DNA of 64,000 nucleotides from Paragorgia papillata (GCA_035771165.1 JAWNZC010000368.1:1154001-1218000), one strand, 5' to 3'. Shown: positions 45,080 through 55,814, numbered from the stretch's first letter. The notes: a model not told the origin generated them from the letters alone. A program made the numbers and translations.

Positions 45080-46030
45080 GGTTCTATTCTATACGATTGT
45101 TTCAAATTCACATATCTTGTACATAATTTAACGTTCTATCTAACTGTACGAGTTTCGTTAATGGCACAAACCTACAGACGATTCAGGGATACTTTAAAAT
45201 GATTGCGTTTGACCGTACGCCAAGTGATGCATAATAATGCAATTTGATATTTGCGCTCATCTCAGTTCAAATAGATTTTTTTCCGTTGCTATTCTATACG
45301 ATTTGTTCTAATTCACATACGTTGTACAGAATTTAACGCTCTATCTAACCGTGCAAGTTTCCCAAATGGCACAAACCTACAGACGATTCAGAGATATACT
45401 TTATATATGACCGCGTTTGACCGTACGCCAAGTAAATAGCGTAATAATGCAATTTGATATTTGCGCTCATGTCTGTTCAAATAGCCTTTTCTCCGTTGCT
45501 ATTCTATATCATGTTTTCTAATTCACATATGTTGTATAGAATTTAACGCTCTATCTAACTGTAGAAGTTTCGTGAATGGCACAAACCTACAGACGATTCA
45601 GGGGTATACTTTAAACACGAGGTATCCGGTGGCTCAACTGCAATGAAGATATATCCCAAATTCCCAATACGGCTGCTAGCCGTTAAATTCTATATTTCCG
45701 ACAAAGTTTTTGACTAAAACACTATGCTTTTTCAGGATTCTATTCTATACGATTTTTTTTAATTCACATATGTTGTAGAGTGTTTAACGCTCTATCTAAC
45801 TGTACAAGTTTCGTGAATGGCACAAACCTACAGACGATTCAGGGATACTTTAAATATGACTGATTGCGTTTGACCCGATAATTTCCATTTGATATTTGGC
45901 GCTCATCTCAGTTCAAATAGATTTTTCTCCGTTGCTATTCTATTTTTTCTAATTCATATTTGTTGTCCAGAATTAACGCTCTATCTAACGGTATAAGTTT
46001 CCAAAATGGCACAAACCTACTGTACAGACG
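45080..46030. repeat. About 210-bp tandem satellite, five units, in an intron
   Basis: Each unit contains GATTCTATTCTATACGAT-type sequence, TTCACATATGTTGTA, AACGCTCTATCTAAC, AATGGCACAAACCTACAGAC and GCGCTCAT..CAGTTCAAATA. Units start near 45082, 45292, 45502, 45738 and 45940. They differ by small indels and point changes. Confidence 0.9.
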
Positions 46031-46437
46031 ATTCAGGGGTCTTTAGACCCGCGGTGTCCAGCTCAACAGCCGTATTGGCATATACCTTCATGCAGTTATG
46101 CACTAAAACATTTCGGAGACAGGGGATATTGCTGATAAAACTGGTAAGTATTTTTAACGTGACTTATAGTAAACTTGTGAGTGTGATCTACCACAGTTTT
46201 TGTGAGTCATGATAAAAAATTATTTTGGTCAGAGAACGTGTACTTTCTCTTTAATTATCTTATAAGATCTCGCTAAAATCTTATAAGATCTACGTGTAAA
46301 AATCTTATAAGATTTTTCTTAAGATCTTACAAGATTCTCACAGTGGTGGGTTTGGCGCAGATACATGTACGCATAGCGGACCTTTTGTTAAATCAACTTC
46401 TGTTATTGTTGAATTGTTTTGATCTCAATTTTGATAG

Positions 46438-46718
46438 ATGATCTGCAGCCACCAGAGATTGTTCGAATATCCCAGAGGGTCGCTTCGAAATGGGTTGATG
46501 TAGCTTTGCTGACGGGTCAATTTGAGCTGCACGATATTGAAAATATACGTTACTCCAGAATTGATGAGGATGCATCTTCCAAGGCTCGCACCATGCTTGA
46601 GCTCTACATTACCAGGAACGGAAGCAGGCGACGGCTTGGTAATGCCATTAAAGAAATTTTTAATAAGGATTTGGCTCAGAAAGTTCTTTCTGGACATTTT
46701 ATTGATGCCAGCAGGTAA
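46438..46718 (+). CDS. Two-death-domain gene, exon 3: death domain 2
   Basis: Acceptor TTTTGATAG precedes 46438, and entry is phase 1, completing an Asp codon with the G of exon 2. The 93 codons read DDLQPPEIVRISQRVASKWV, DVALLTGQFELHDIENIRYS, then SSKARTMLELYITRNGSRRR and IKEIFNKDLAQKVLSGHF. This is a second death domain that is clearly diverged from the first. The frame ends AGG TAA. As with the PNP-like exon, this is either a true stop (predicted protein 228 residues: 105+30+93) or a phase-2 donor AG|GTAACT at 46715. No polyadenylation signal is obvious right after it. Confidence 0.7.
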
Positions 46719-46784
46719 CTCATGGATATATTTGTCGCCCATTTTGTTTTTATTATATAAGTACTAAAATTTCCGTGCGACTAA

Positions 46785-46937
46785 AGCCGGTTTTCCACTA
46801 GGCGTTTTTTTTTCTCGCGCGAAGCGACTTTCGTTTGTTCGAATTCAATAGATTTCTGATTAGTTCCAGCTCAGAGCTCATGACACAAAAGAAAAAGTCG
46901 CTTCGCGCGAAAAAAGTCGCCTAGTGGAAAACCGGCT
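46785..46937. mobile_element. MITE, 153 bp, TAA target duplication (Harbinger-like)
   Basis: The ends AGCCGGTTTTCCACTAGGCG and its complement pair, with CGCGCGAAGCGACTTT further in. TAA flanks both sides (46782-46784, 46938-46940), consistent with PIF/Harbinger-type 3-bp duplications. Confidence 0.85.
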
Positions 46938-47396
46938 TAACGAAAAGTTTCAGATTTCCGCGGCTTTCATTTGCTGTACGATATTTCTTCACCTGTAGAA
47001 AAGTTTAATTTTTTGATTGGTTGTAAGATCTTTGCCGTTAGTGAAAGACATCGTATAAGCGTTCTTAATGGCTAGCGGTTTTCCGTTTCAACGCAGTGAA
47101 CTATATATGTACCTGGAAGGCTGACTGCCAATAAAAAAGTGAGGCAAAACATGGCGGCAATGGGGAATTTTTGGACGTCAGTTTTAGGCCCCTACGCGGT
47201 CATCTTGGATGTCAGTCTTAGTCCTTTTCCTCGCGGCCGAACCACAGCCAGCCCAAACGTGCACCCGGAACAGCGTTAAAATTTACTCTTGGGACTAATA
47301 ATTATTCATCTTCTTTGTTGTGTGAGGAAAATTCTATTGTATTAAGGACGTTGTCCTTGACGTTCGCGTTGTATTTTCTTAAGCTCTGCTCTCTTA

Positions 47397-48511
47397 GGGC
47401 CTGTTTATATGGAGCCGAGTTACCCGGCAAACCGAGTTACCCGCCATATATAGAAATCCAATGCTATCCCAGCAGAGTGTTTATATGAGACAGGCGGGTA
47501 ACTCGGCTAGCCGAGATCCCAGCAAAACAGCCGAGATCTCGGCATGCCGGGATGAAAATATTCCCATATAAACACTCTCTTGCCGGGTAACTCGGCTAGC
47601 CGAGTTGAATTCGTCACAACAGCGCACGCGCCACTTATTTTATTTTATTTTATTTAACTTTGCCCTGATAATATCATTAATTATATATGTACAATTTGTA
47701 CCAACAAAAGTAATACAAGGCAGGAATACCGCAACAGCTAAAGCCAATTACTGCGGATCCTTTGTTACAAATATTACAACAACACACAAATTTAACAGTG
47801 AACGGAAATACACATGCACAAGGTAATACAAAAACAATGAATCTAAAGTAAAAGATAAAAGAAAAAGAACGCTAACACCCCCCCCCCACCCCACCCCCCA
47901 CCCCCCACCACCACCAAAAGAAAGCTGTGAATTAATTAATTATTTAAATAAATAAATAAAGAAAATAAATAAATAAATAAACAATTAATTAATTAATTAA
48001 ATAAATAAATAAATAAAAAAGTAAATAAGTAAGTAAGTAAATAAATAAATAACTAAATAAATAAATAAATAAATAGATAGATAAATAAATAAATAAATAA
48101 ATAAATAGATAAATAAATAAATAATTAAATAAATAAATAAATAAATAATAAATTGGGCGAGGTTTAAAAACAACAAGAAGGGGAAACTAATGGACTACGA
48201 GCACGTTAGATTCCTACGTTCTCTGTTTCGGCAGTATATCTAACCTAAGTTACTATATTTCGATTGTTGTTTCAACACTGCCTACGCAGCACGCTACTTT
48301 TATTACACTTAACACAGGCTGTCTTCCATGTACGTGAGTCGTCAGGGTCGAAATGAAGACATGAAGACAATCGGAAACTACTCATGGTATGTGAAACCAT
48401 TATAATGCGTGGGTGGCTTTGCCGAGTAACTCGTCTCATATAAACACTCATCTTTTTTCAACTCGGCTTGCCGGCCAATGCCGGGTAACTCGGCTTCATA
48501 TAAACAGGCCC
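47397..48511. mobile_element. DNA element, GGGCCTGTTTATATGG ends, TA flanks
   Basis: GGGCCTGTTTATATGGAGCC on the left is mirrored by GGCTTCATATAAACAGGCCC on the right. GCCGAGTTACCCGG/CCGGGTAACTCGGC motifs recur inside. TA flanks both ends (47395-47396, 48512-48513). The interior contains a C-rich stretch (47876-47910) and a long AAAT-type repeat (47935-48155) but no transposase. Confidence 0.8.
47935..48155. repeat. (AAAT)n-type low-complexity tract
   Basis: About 220 bp of AATAAATAAATA with occasional AGTA and AATTA interruptions, adjacent to a CCCCACCCC stretch. Confidence 0.95.
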
Positions 48512-48512
48512 T

Positions 48513-48899
48513 AATATTTCAAACGGCCCTCACTTGAAGCTTCATAAAATACGCAAAAACCGCTCGATCTCGCCAAAATTGCCATCAGTGTAGGCCAGTA
48601 TACAATAGTTAAGGACTTGGCTTTCGGTTCATTGCTCTTTCGACCCAAACGTTCATCTTCACAGCTCGAGAAACGTTTATACAAACTGAGGTGACACCGG
48701 CCGTTCGTAGTACGCATACGGCGAGAGCTTTTGTGAAGCCAAAGCCAGTTTGTATATAAACGTTTCAGTCGAGCTACAAAGAAGATGAGAGCAATGAACG
48801 GATAGCCAATTTCTTGACCAGTGTACTCGTGGCAATTTTCGACATCGAGCGGTTTTTGTGTATTTTACGGAGATTTAAATGAGGGTCGTCTGGAATATT
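48513..48899. repeat. Foldback element, 387 bp
   Basis: AATATTTCAAACGGCCCTC with CGCAAAAACCGCTCGAT on the left is mirrored by ATCGAGCGGTTTTTGTG and GAGGGTCGTCTGGAATATT on the right. It abuts the right end of the 47397-48511 element, suggesting that this element inserted at its edge. Confidence 0.8.
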
Positions 48900-49269
48900 C
48901 TCTATATGAAAGCTACCAGCCTTTCCTTATTTTCAGTATGAAGAGGTTATAATTGACCGTGAGTGGAACTCGTCAAAATGTAGTTGAAACTCAACTCGGA
49001 AGTCAGAAAGACGCAAGCATCAACAAATAGAAATTAAGCAGAAACAAGTTAAGAAAATTTATTTCGAATTTATATGGGTCTTGGTATATATTTCATGCAT
49101 TTTATAGTGATATTATTGTGGCCGCGAGAAAAAAGACTAAGACTGACATCCAAGATGACCTCGTAGGGCCTGAAACTGACGTCCACAAATTCCCCATGTC
49201 CGCCATTTTTTGCCTCACTTTTTCGTTGATTGACTGGATATATAGAGTTCACTGCTTCAACGTAGTCTC

Positions 49270-49855
49270 AGGAACGCTTTTGCAACATCTGTGGAATATG
49301 ACGGGAAACTCACTCGCCAACTATTCATTAAGGTAATTGCAACAAGATTCAAAATTTTCAATTTATGATGTTCTGATTAATAAACATACTTGGTAATATT
49401 AATCCAAGTAATATATAAGCGATTCTTATCAACAACAACATCGATAATTTCGACAAAAAAACAACAATATTGTCATCCGCTATGTTGGACAATTTTCTGA
49501 TATGCATCTGATGTCACAAGCTGGGTAAAGCAAAATCTTTACTTAGTTATACCAATACGTATATCCATGTCTGAAGTTCACCTTTACTGAATGTCGTTAT
49601 CATATCATTGCACTACAACACTTTCAAAAGCATGGAAAGCACTCGGCTATCAGCAAACTGTAATTTTATAATATTTACCCAGCTTGTGACGTCATTAACT
49701 TCCTAGTTAATTAGGCACAATATTGAAACAAGATGGCGGATGATACGATTGTCTTTTGACAGAATTAGTAATGTTGTTAGCAAAAAAAAACGTTCTAGTT
49801 GCTTGGATTATCTTAATATGTTTATTATGGTAACCAAAGAGGAACCACGCGGAAA
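49270..49855. other. Spacer with partial inverted matches
   Basis: No exon is supported. CAATATTGTCATCCGC and CACAAGCTGGGTAAA near 49465-49530 have inverted partners near 49680-49740 (CCAGCTTGTGACG, GGCGGATGA). A further eroded foldback therefore probably underlies this stretch. Confidence 0.4.
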
Positions 49856-50427
49856 ACGTAAACGTAATAAAAATATTAATGCCCAGCATAAAACACGAAA
49901 TAAAGTCATATTAATATGAATAATATTTATTAAAGAGTAGAAGTAGCGTTTCGTCGCATCGCGCAACGCGAGTGAGATAAAATACGTTCAAAAATCATTA
50001 ATAATTCATGAGGAAAACACAAACGAAATCAGTACCATGTCCGTGGTTTTATACCTGATAAAACTTCTTGACGTCAGAAAGAATACTAATGAACACACAA
50101 TTTTATAAAGAATACTAATGAACATACAATTTTATATAAAGAATACTAATGAACATAACATCCAATAACGAATTGTTTTTGAAGCCATTCAAAACACTCG
50201 CATCACGTGTTTTATCAGATCTAAAACACTCGGGCTGCGCCCTCGTGGTTTTAAATCTGATAAAACACTCCTGCTCGTGTTTTAAATATTACGTAAAATA
50301 TGAATAAATTAGAAATAAATGAGTATTATAGTACATACATGTTCAGAAAGGCCGAAGTAAAGTGGAAAAATCAAAATAAGGAGAGAAGGGCGGAGCTATT
50401 ATCGGCATTTATATAAAGTTTAAAGTG

Positions 50428-50878
50428 CCTATGAAACGAAAATTAAGTTTGTCCTATTTGAAAGAACACTTAAAATCTTTTGCAGTTTTTCGTTTCCTTC
50501 TTCATTCTTGAAATATTTTAGTTTGTTTTGATATGCAAATTAAATATTTTGATGTCATACGTGCATAATGAGTTATTGAAAAAGTTATGTATCTTTGCTA
50601 TTATCAAATATAATAATCACTTGAAGATCCACATGTTTAGTGTTCTGGGCGAAACACATCTACATGCTTCATTCAAATTAATTTGGTTTGTTGATAGAAA
50701 AGATATCTAACCTTCTCCGATAGCTCATTATGCGTCTACGACGTCAATATGTTTAATTTGCATATAAACAAACTAAAATATCTCAAGAACGAAAAACTAC
50801 AAAAGATGTCACTCTATAATTTTAAGTGTTCTTTCAAATAAGACAGACTTAAATTTCGTTTCATAGGCACTTCAAGTT
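50428..50878. mobile_element. GTGCCTATGAAAC-family foldback, complete
   Basis: AAAGTGCCTATGAAACGAAA on the left and TTTCGTTTCATAGGCACTT on the right pair, with ACACTTAAAATC/TAATTTTAAGTGTTC further in. It interrupts the Penelope-like endonuclease frame, whose last codons before the stop translate the element's own arm. Confidence 0.85.
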
Positions 50879-50879
50879 T

Positions 50880-51182
50880 GGAGATTAAAAGACTAGCTTT
50901 CACGTACGAACAGTTCAGAGGTTGAACAGCAAGAGGAAAGGATTTTGAAGTCGTTATAAGTGAGGCAGTGTGGCCAGTTTCAGTGAGATGTGAGAGGATG
51001 CTGGTCGGTGTAGGCTTAACACGTTGCTTACCAGTAAGATTAGATACCCCCAAGTGATCTGAGACTCGTGTGTGTAAATAGTGAGCTGTTTGGCACACAT
51101 ACAATGTAGTACAGCATTGACACGTAAAAGAATAAACAACACGAGATCTCATATAATACTCGTATATTTCTAATTTATTCAT
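50880..51182 (-). pseudogene. Penelope-like GIY-YIG endonuclease fragment
   Basis: On the minus strand SRVVYSFTCQCCTTLYVCQT is followed by HYLHTRVSDHLGV and ILSHLTETGHTA. This matches the CxxC-containing GIY-YIG domain of Penelope-like elements (a VYxxxC..C...YVGxT-like stretch, then R..H). The expected YIG is YVC here. The reverse transcriptase is absent and the 3' end is cut by the foldback insertion at 50878. Confidence 0.65.
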
Positions 51183-51205
51183 TGTTTACTGTATTTTATC
51201 TCACT

Positions 51206-51240
51206 CTGATGATGTTGCACGATGCGACGAAACGTTAGCT
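51206..51240 (+). ncRNA. Partial hammerhead-like motif in the right inverted arm
   Basis: CTGATGA, a 5-bp helix (GTTGC/GCGAC) and GAAA occur in the correct order for a hammerhead core. The segment after GAAA (CGTTAGCTC) does not form a good helix III, so cleavage activity is doubtful. The equivalent left arm has lost CTGATGA. The context of a Penelope-like terminus makes the match more than chance. Confidence 0.4.
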
Positions 51241-51379
51241 CTACTCTTCAATAAATATTATTCATATTAATATGGCTTTATTTCGTGTTTTATGCTGGGC
51301 ATTAATATTTTATTACGATTATGTTTATTATGAGAACGTCATAAATTGAAAATTTTGATTGTTGGTGCCATTTCACTTT

Positions 51380-51770
51380 AACTTAGTTTTGTTATTCTAC
51401 GTTAGTATAGTGTTTTCAGCTTGAAGTTGTTTTTACTGTACAAGCTGTCGTGAGTTGTTAAACTCAGAAAACTCTGAGCTCCAGACAACACTCGGACCCA
51501 CAACCTTCCAAATACCAGTCAGACCCTCTAACCATTGAGTCACTAGAACTCAGATGACAGACCGAGATTGTTTACGATATTTATACGTGGGAACGAGTGA
51601 AACCGTACGTGTGTCCCAAGTGTTTGTTGGGCTACAAGTTACATTGTGTCAGTTCAATTTTCAGTTAAATATTTTTGTAAGTTTACGACAGCTTGTACAG
51701 CCAAAACAAACAAAACTTTAGGGACTTCAAGCTACAAACACTATACAAACGTGGAAAAAGTGAAAAGGTT
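51380..51770. repeat. Foldback with tRNA-like box sequences
   Basis: ATAGTGTTTTCAGCTTGAAG and ACTGTACAAGCTGTCG on the left pair with CGACAGCTTGTACAGC and CTTCAAGCTACAAACACTAT on the right. Between them a minus-strand CAATGGTTAGAGGGTCTGAC segment resembles a tRNA-derived box A region. A related TGTACAAGCTGTCGTAAGTT segment is at about 63272. Confidence 0.65.
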
Positions 51771-51904
51771 GCACTGAATTTGACCAATTATAATCCAGAA
51801 ACATTTTCTTGCTATTCACAAAAGTTTAAAGTGAAGTCCTAACTCGTGGCAATTAAATAAAATGTACATATAAAGTATCTGTCTGTTAGTATGGGGCTCT
51901 CTAA

Positions 51905-52473
51905 GGGGGCGATTACATGGACCGAGCTAGCCCGGTTAACCGGGATGAGTTTACGAAACGATTACATGGAGCGGGCTAGCCCGGTAAGCCGGGATGATTT
52001 CAGGCCGAAATTCGCAATTATCAAGTAAATAAGGGCAAAGTTACGTTAGTTTTACTTCAGTTTTACACTAATTAGTCTATTATTTATTTTGTAAACCCAT
52101 CGTTAATAAAAAGATTGTTAAAGTCTTAGCTAACCCAGGAAAGCGTCTTCACGAAGACTAATTAATTTATTAAATCTTCACTTTGATCACGAAACACACA
52201 AACAACGTTGATGTTCTATTTCAGTTCCTTTCAGCACTATTTATTCACACAGTCAAGCAAACGAACGCGTATCGAAGCGAGTTCAACAGTTTTTCAGCCC
52301 GGTTTGCCGGGATGAAAACGATTACATGGACATTTTCATCCCGGTTAACCGGGCTAGCCCGGTTGCGACAACCGGGATCCCGGCAAACCGGGCTAGCCCG
52401 CTTGCCATGTAATCGAAATGTTAAAACAACATGCGTTTTATATATAAAGCGGGCTAGCCCGGTCCATGTAATC
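51905..52473. mobile_element. DNA element, GGGGGCGATTACATGG ends, 9-bp flanking duplication
   Basis: GATTACATGGACCG and its complement CGGTCCATGTAATC form the ends, with many internal GCTAGCCCGG/CCGGGCTAGC palindromes. GCTCTCTAA occurs on both sides (51896-51904 and 52474-52482), a credible 8-9 bp target duplication of hAT or related type. No transposase is visible. Confidence 0.8.
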
Positions 52474-52739
52474 GCTCTCTAATTGAAGTCTAGTCTATGC
52501 TTCCGTGTTTTTTAATTGTTTTTATTTAATGTAAATCAAAAGATTGCACTACAAGTGCGCATAGCAAGTAAAACCATGTAGATTAATTAAGAGTAAGATG
52601 TAGATTAAGTCAATAAATACAGTTATTATACTTTATACAGTGAAAGTTTGTAGTGTATATATTGAACGTCAACACTTTCGTGACTACTTCATGTAAGGTC
52701 CAAATCTTAGTTTGGGTTAGGTTTAAGCACGTGTAGGAT

Positions 52740-53113
52740 TAGAATTAATAATAATAATAACGTTTTTATTAAGGCATATCTACGTAGTAGCTTTGCCTTT
52801 AAACTTAATCTAGAGAAATAAAGTCTTTTGTAGGTTTATTGGCTAGCAAAGTTTTAATCGATCCCGAAAAGGATCCGAAATTATTGTTGTTTCTTAGAGG
52901 TGCAGGGAGTTCGTTGAAATTATTTGCACAGCAGTCTTGAAATGTTTCTGTTTCTAGCGGTATTTTCAGTGTTGGTGCGCCATTGGATCGAAGATTTTGG
53001 CTATGTTGGTATAGTTCTATAGCCTCAAGTAGTGCTGCCAGACCGGGTCCCATATCGACTTGTGTGCCTATCGCATCATTTGAGGTTCCGTTCTTTCCAG
53101 AACTGGTAGCCAT
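52740..53113 (-). pseudogene. Possible LINE 3'-terminal fragment
   Basis: On the minus strand the frame ends FNELPAPLRNNNNFGSFSGS, which resembles the N.LP..LR....SF...LK pattern at the C terminus of CR1-like reverse transcriptases. It is followed by a short 3' tail ending in ATTATTATTATT, a typical simple-repeat terminus of such LINEs. The upstream part (MATSSGKNGTSN) matches nothing I recognise, so the call is tentative. Confidence 0.35.
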
Positions 53114-53249
53114 CCAAGAGATAGAACATTACTCACACAGCAGTATCTGTTCGTTACGAAGCTTGCAGCTATACATTTTGGACACGCTGCAATTTATTCA
53201 GTGGGTGTGCCGGGGGAGAGTGACAAACGACGCTACTATAGTCTATCTG

Positions 53250-53586
53250 TCACACGTGCATAATGTGTTATCGAAAAAGTTATATATTTTTGCTATTATC
53301 AAATATAATAATCATTTGAAGACCGACATGTTTACTGTTGTGGACGAAACACATCCATGCTTCATTCAAATTAATTTGGTTTGATAATAGAAATATATCT
53401 AACCTTCTCCGGTAGCTCATTATGCATCCACGACGTCAAAATGTTTAATTTGCATATCAAACAAATTAAAATATCTCCAGAACGAAGCAATGAAAGGAAA
53501 GGAAAAACTGCAAAAGATATTACTCTATAATTTTAAGTGTTCTTTCAAATAAGACAAACTTAATTTTCGTTTCATAGGCACTTTAA
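53250..53586. mobile_element. GTGCCTATGAAAC-family foldback, left-truncated
   Basis: The central AT-rich part (TTTGCTATTATCAAATATAA) and the complete right arm (AAGTGTTCTTTCAAATAAG to TCGTTTCATAGGCACTT) are present, while the left arm is missing. Confidence 0.8.
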
Positions 53587-54171
53587 ATACTACCGTAGAA
53601 TCCAGCTTAACCCCTGGCGTGGTACCTTCCCTTCCCATGTTTTCAGGATGGCTACCACCAGTTTTCCCCTGTCCACTAATCCAATACCTTCAGCAAATTA
53701 TGTTTCATCCGACAACGCACAAGCAAGGGCGTAAGTACTGGGGGTGTATGGGGGGAGAGGGTGACACCCACCCACCGCCTCGAATTACCTGTGTTTGGCT
53801 GTTCGTGAAATATTATGCAGCATGTGACCTGAGTTATACGATGTAACACTTGCGCATTGTTACCATGTACTGATCTACACAGTACCGGTACGTTTAAGGT
53901 CTTCGTTAAGGTTTTCAGGGTCATTTCTGTAAAGCGCTCTCAATTCGTCAGAATTTATGCCACAACAATAAAATAGATATCGTTAGAAAGCTATTAATTT
54001 GTAGAATACAATGGTGTCTTTGGTTTCGCGAGAAACACAAACCGTTAATAGTTGTGAATTTTTTAATTAAAACCAGAGGACTTCACTCGGGGCGACTCGA
54101 GTAAAAAGCGTTTTATTTTGCTCAAAATCGTTTTTTGTGACTACCGCTGACCTGTCAGCGGGAGCCACAAT

Positions 54172-55061
54172 CAGTGTTTCCACTTTCCAGGAAATTTCCT
54201 ATTTCAAGGAAATTTGACTGTGAAAAGGAATTTTTTAGGATGAAGGAAAATTCAAGGAAATCTAAGAAAATTCAGGAAATCTAAGGAAATTTTGCTTGTA
54301 ACTACTGTTTAAGATTCATTTTAAGATTTATGAATGTTTAACTTGCACTTTACTGTTTTTGAATTGGTTAAAATAAATAAAGAAGAGAAAAGTATTCAGG
54401 TAGGAAAAATTAAAAATCAGAAAGTTTGAAGAAATGTTGTGACATTGCGCGATCCCGGGGCCTGAGGCTAGCAGCCTAACACCTTCCCGGAATGCATTGC
54501 TAGCTGTGCTTAATAACGTTAAGCTTGCGATTGTTATATACATCTGATGTAAAATACTAAAATCTGATGGAGCAGCCGCGTAACTAGGGGGTTGGGGGGT
54601 TGCAACCCCTGCCCTTTTTAACCCCTGCCCTTTTTGTGAGACCTCTAATACTAGGTTAGACATTAGATAAACAGATAATTAATCCGCAAATCTGGCGAGA
54701 CTCAAAATGCAGGAAATGCCGTTTCAGAGACCCAAAATTCAAAAAATTTCCGGGCGAGGCCATGCCCGGAACCCCCTAGAATCTCTGCTTCCCACGCCAC
54801 TGGCTTCTAGTCCCAAATTGTTTAGAATACTGAAAGACTTTGCCCTTGCGTTCAACCCCTGCCCTCGAAATTTTCTAGTTGCGCCCCTGTGGACTTTTGA
54901 GACTTGGCAGACTAAAACACGACAAGACTATAAAAAATTACCTTCTGTTAATCAAGGAATTTGAAGGAAATTTCAAGGAAATTACATACTCATTTCAAGG
55001 AAATTAAAGGAATGTTTTAGACCGGAAAAGGAAATTTCGACATTTCATTGTGGAAACACTG
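54172..55061. mobile_element. hAT-like element, 890 bp, 8-bp target duplication, with nested insertion
   Basis: The ends CAGTGTTTCCAC and GTGGAAACACTG are inverted repeats, flanked by GCCACAAT on both sides (54164-54171, 55062-55069). CAG-type ends plus an 8-bp duplication are the hAT signature. AAGGAAATTTC motifs repeat near both ends. The interior includes another element (54573-54889). No hAT transposase is encoded. Confidence 0.9.
54573..54889. mobile_element. Nested short element, CAG..CGTAACTAG ends
   Basis: CAGCCGCGTAACTAG on the left and CTAGTTGCGCCCCTG on the right are imperfect inverted repeats. The inner CAACCCCTGCCCTTTTT segment is duplicated near both ends (54611 and 54852). No target duplication could be confirmed. 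Its interior (CAGAGACCCAAAATTC, CATGCCCGGAACCCCCTA) resembles part of the 35319-35813 element, so the two may be related. Confidence 0.6.
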
Positions 55062-55379
55062 GCCACAATGTCGGCGTGATCTTGCTTGATTGAGTGAGTG
55101 ACAAAACGTATCACATTCTAACGTGCTTCCTTGGTTGATTGTATCATTTTTGGACGTTATTTGGAATTATTTCACTGAAAACTTGGTGTTAAAGTTGAGC
55201 TACATACAAAATATATTATATTGTAAGCCTTTATGGCGATGAAAATCGAAAACGTTGGCGATCGAGTCTTTATCTTTTTGGTTTTTCTACGCAGTTTATA
55301 GAATTGTGTGGTACGTAAACTCATTATTATCGCTTCACAGGAAACACAACAGCACATAACACTGTAAACAAACTAGCTA

Positions 55380-55460
55380 CCTTGGCTCAGTAACTCAATG
55401 GTTAGAGCGTCTAACTATAATCATTAGAAGGTTGCAGATTCAATCCCTGTCTGGGGCTCA
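55380..55460 (+). repeat. tRNA-derived sequence 1 (SINE-like)
   Basis: AACTCAATGGTTAGAGCGTC followed by GCAGATTCAATCCC has box A/B spacing, then TCTGGGGCTCAGAAACATTT, which also follows the second copy at 55815. Box B deviates from GGTTCGAATCC, so it is not a credible tRNA. Confidence 0.55.
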
Positions 55461-55814
55461 GAAACATTTTCTCACTATTTGAGCTTGACGAACGTCTACT
55501 AATTCTAAAACGAAGATATAAACTCGAGTGAAAGCGTGCTTAACTCTGGCTCTTATCCCCCGAGTTATCTCCAGCTCATGTGAACGGTTTTACTTTTTTA
55601 AGATGGAAATGAACAAACATGGAGATATCTCAGGGGATAGAGATAAACCCTACCCCTGAGATAACTCACCTCGTGATATGATGTACAGTACAGTATCATG
55701 ATATGATATACCAGTAGCTACAACTCATCATATCACTTCAACTACATCTCATATACATGTGCAAACACTATTACTCAGGAGCACATTTGCAACCTTAGCT
55801 CTCCATCTGAGTCT

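Larger units (their letters stand above)
47090..49262. mobile_element. Large foldback with 140-bp arms enclosing nested elements
   Basis: The left arm (47090-47235: CAACGCAGTGAACTATATAT, GTGAGGCAAAACATGGCGG, GACATCCAAGATGACC complement) pairs with the right arm (49122-49262). Between them lie the 47397-48511 element and the 48513-48899 foldback. The outer element was therefore the first to arrive. No transposase is visible. Confidence 0.75.
49860..51320. mobile_element. Composite with about 120-bp inverted arms around a Penelope-like endonuclease fragment
   Basis: Left arm 49862-49985 (AATATTAATGCCCAGCATAA, AAAACACGAAATAAAG, TTCGTCGCATCGCGC) is the reverse complement of right arm 51191-51320. 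Penelope-like elements can carry terminal repeats in inverted orientation, which would explain this structure. The interior holds an endonuclease remnant on the minus strand and a later foldback insertion (50428-50878). Confidence 0.65.

Noticed and set aside
53619..54663. Small proteins on both strands around 53.6-54.7 kb
   Set aside because: They overlap the hAT-like and nested elements and have no domain.
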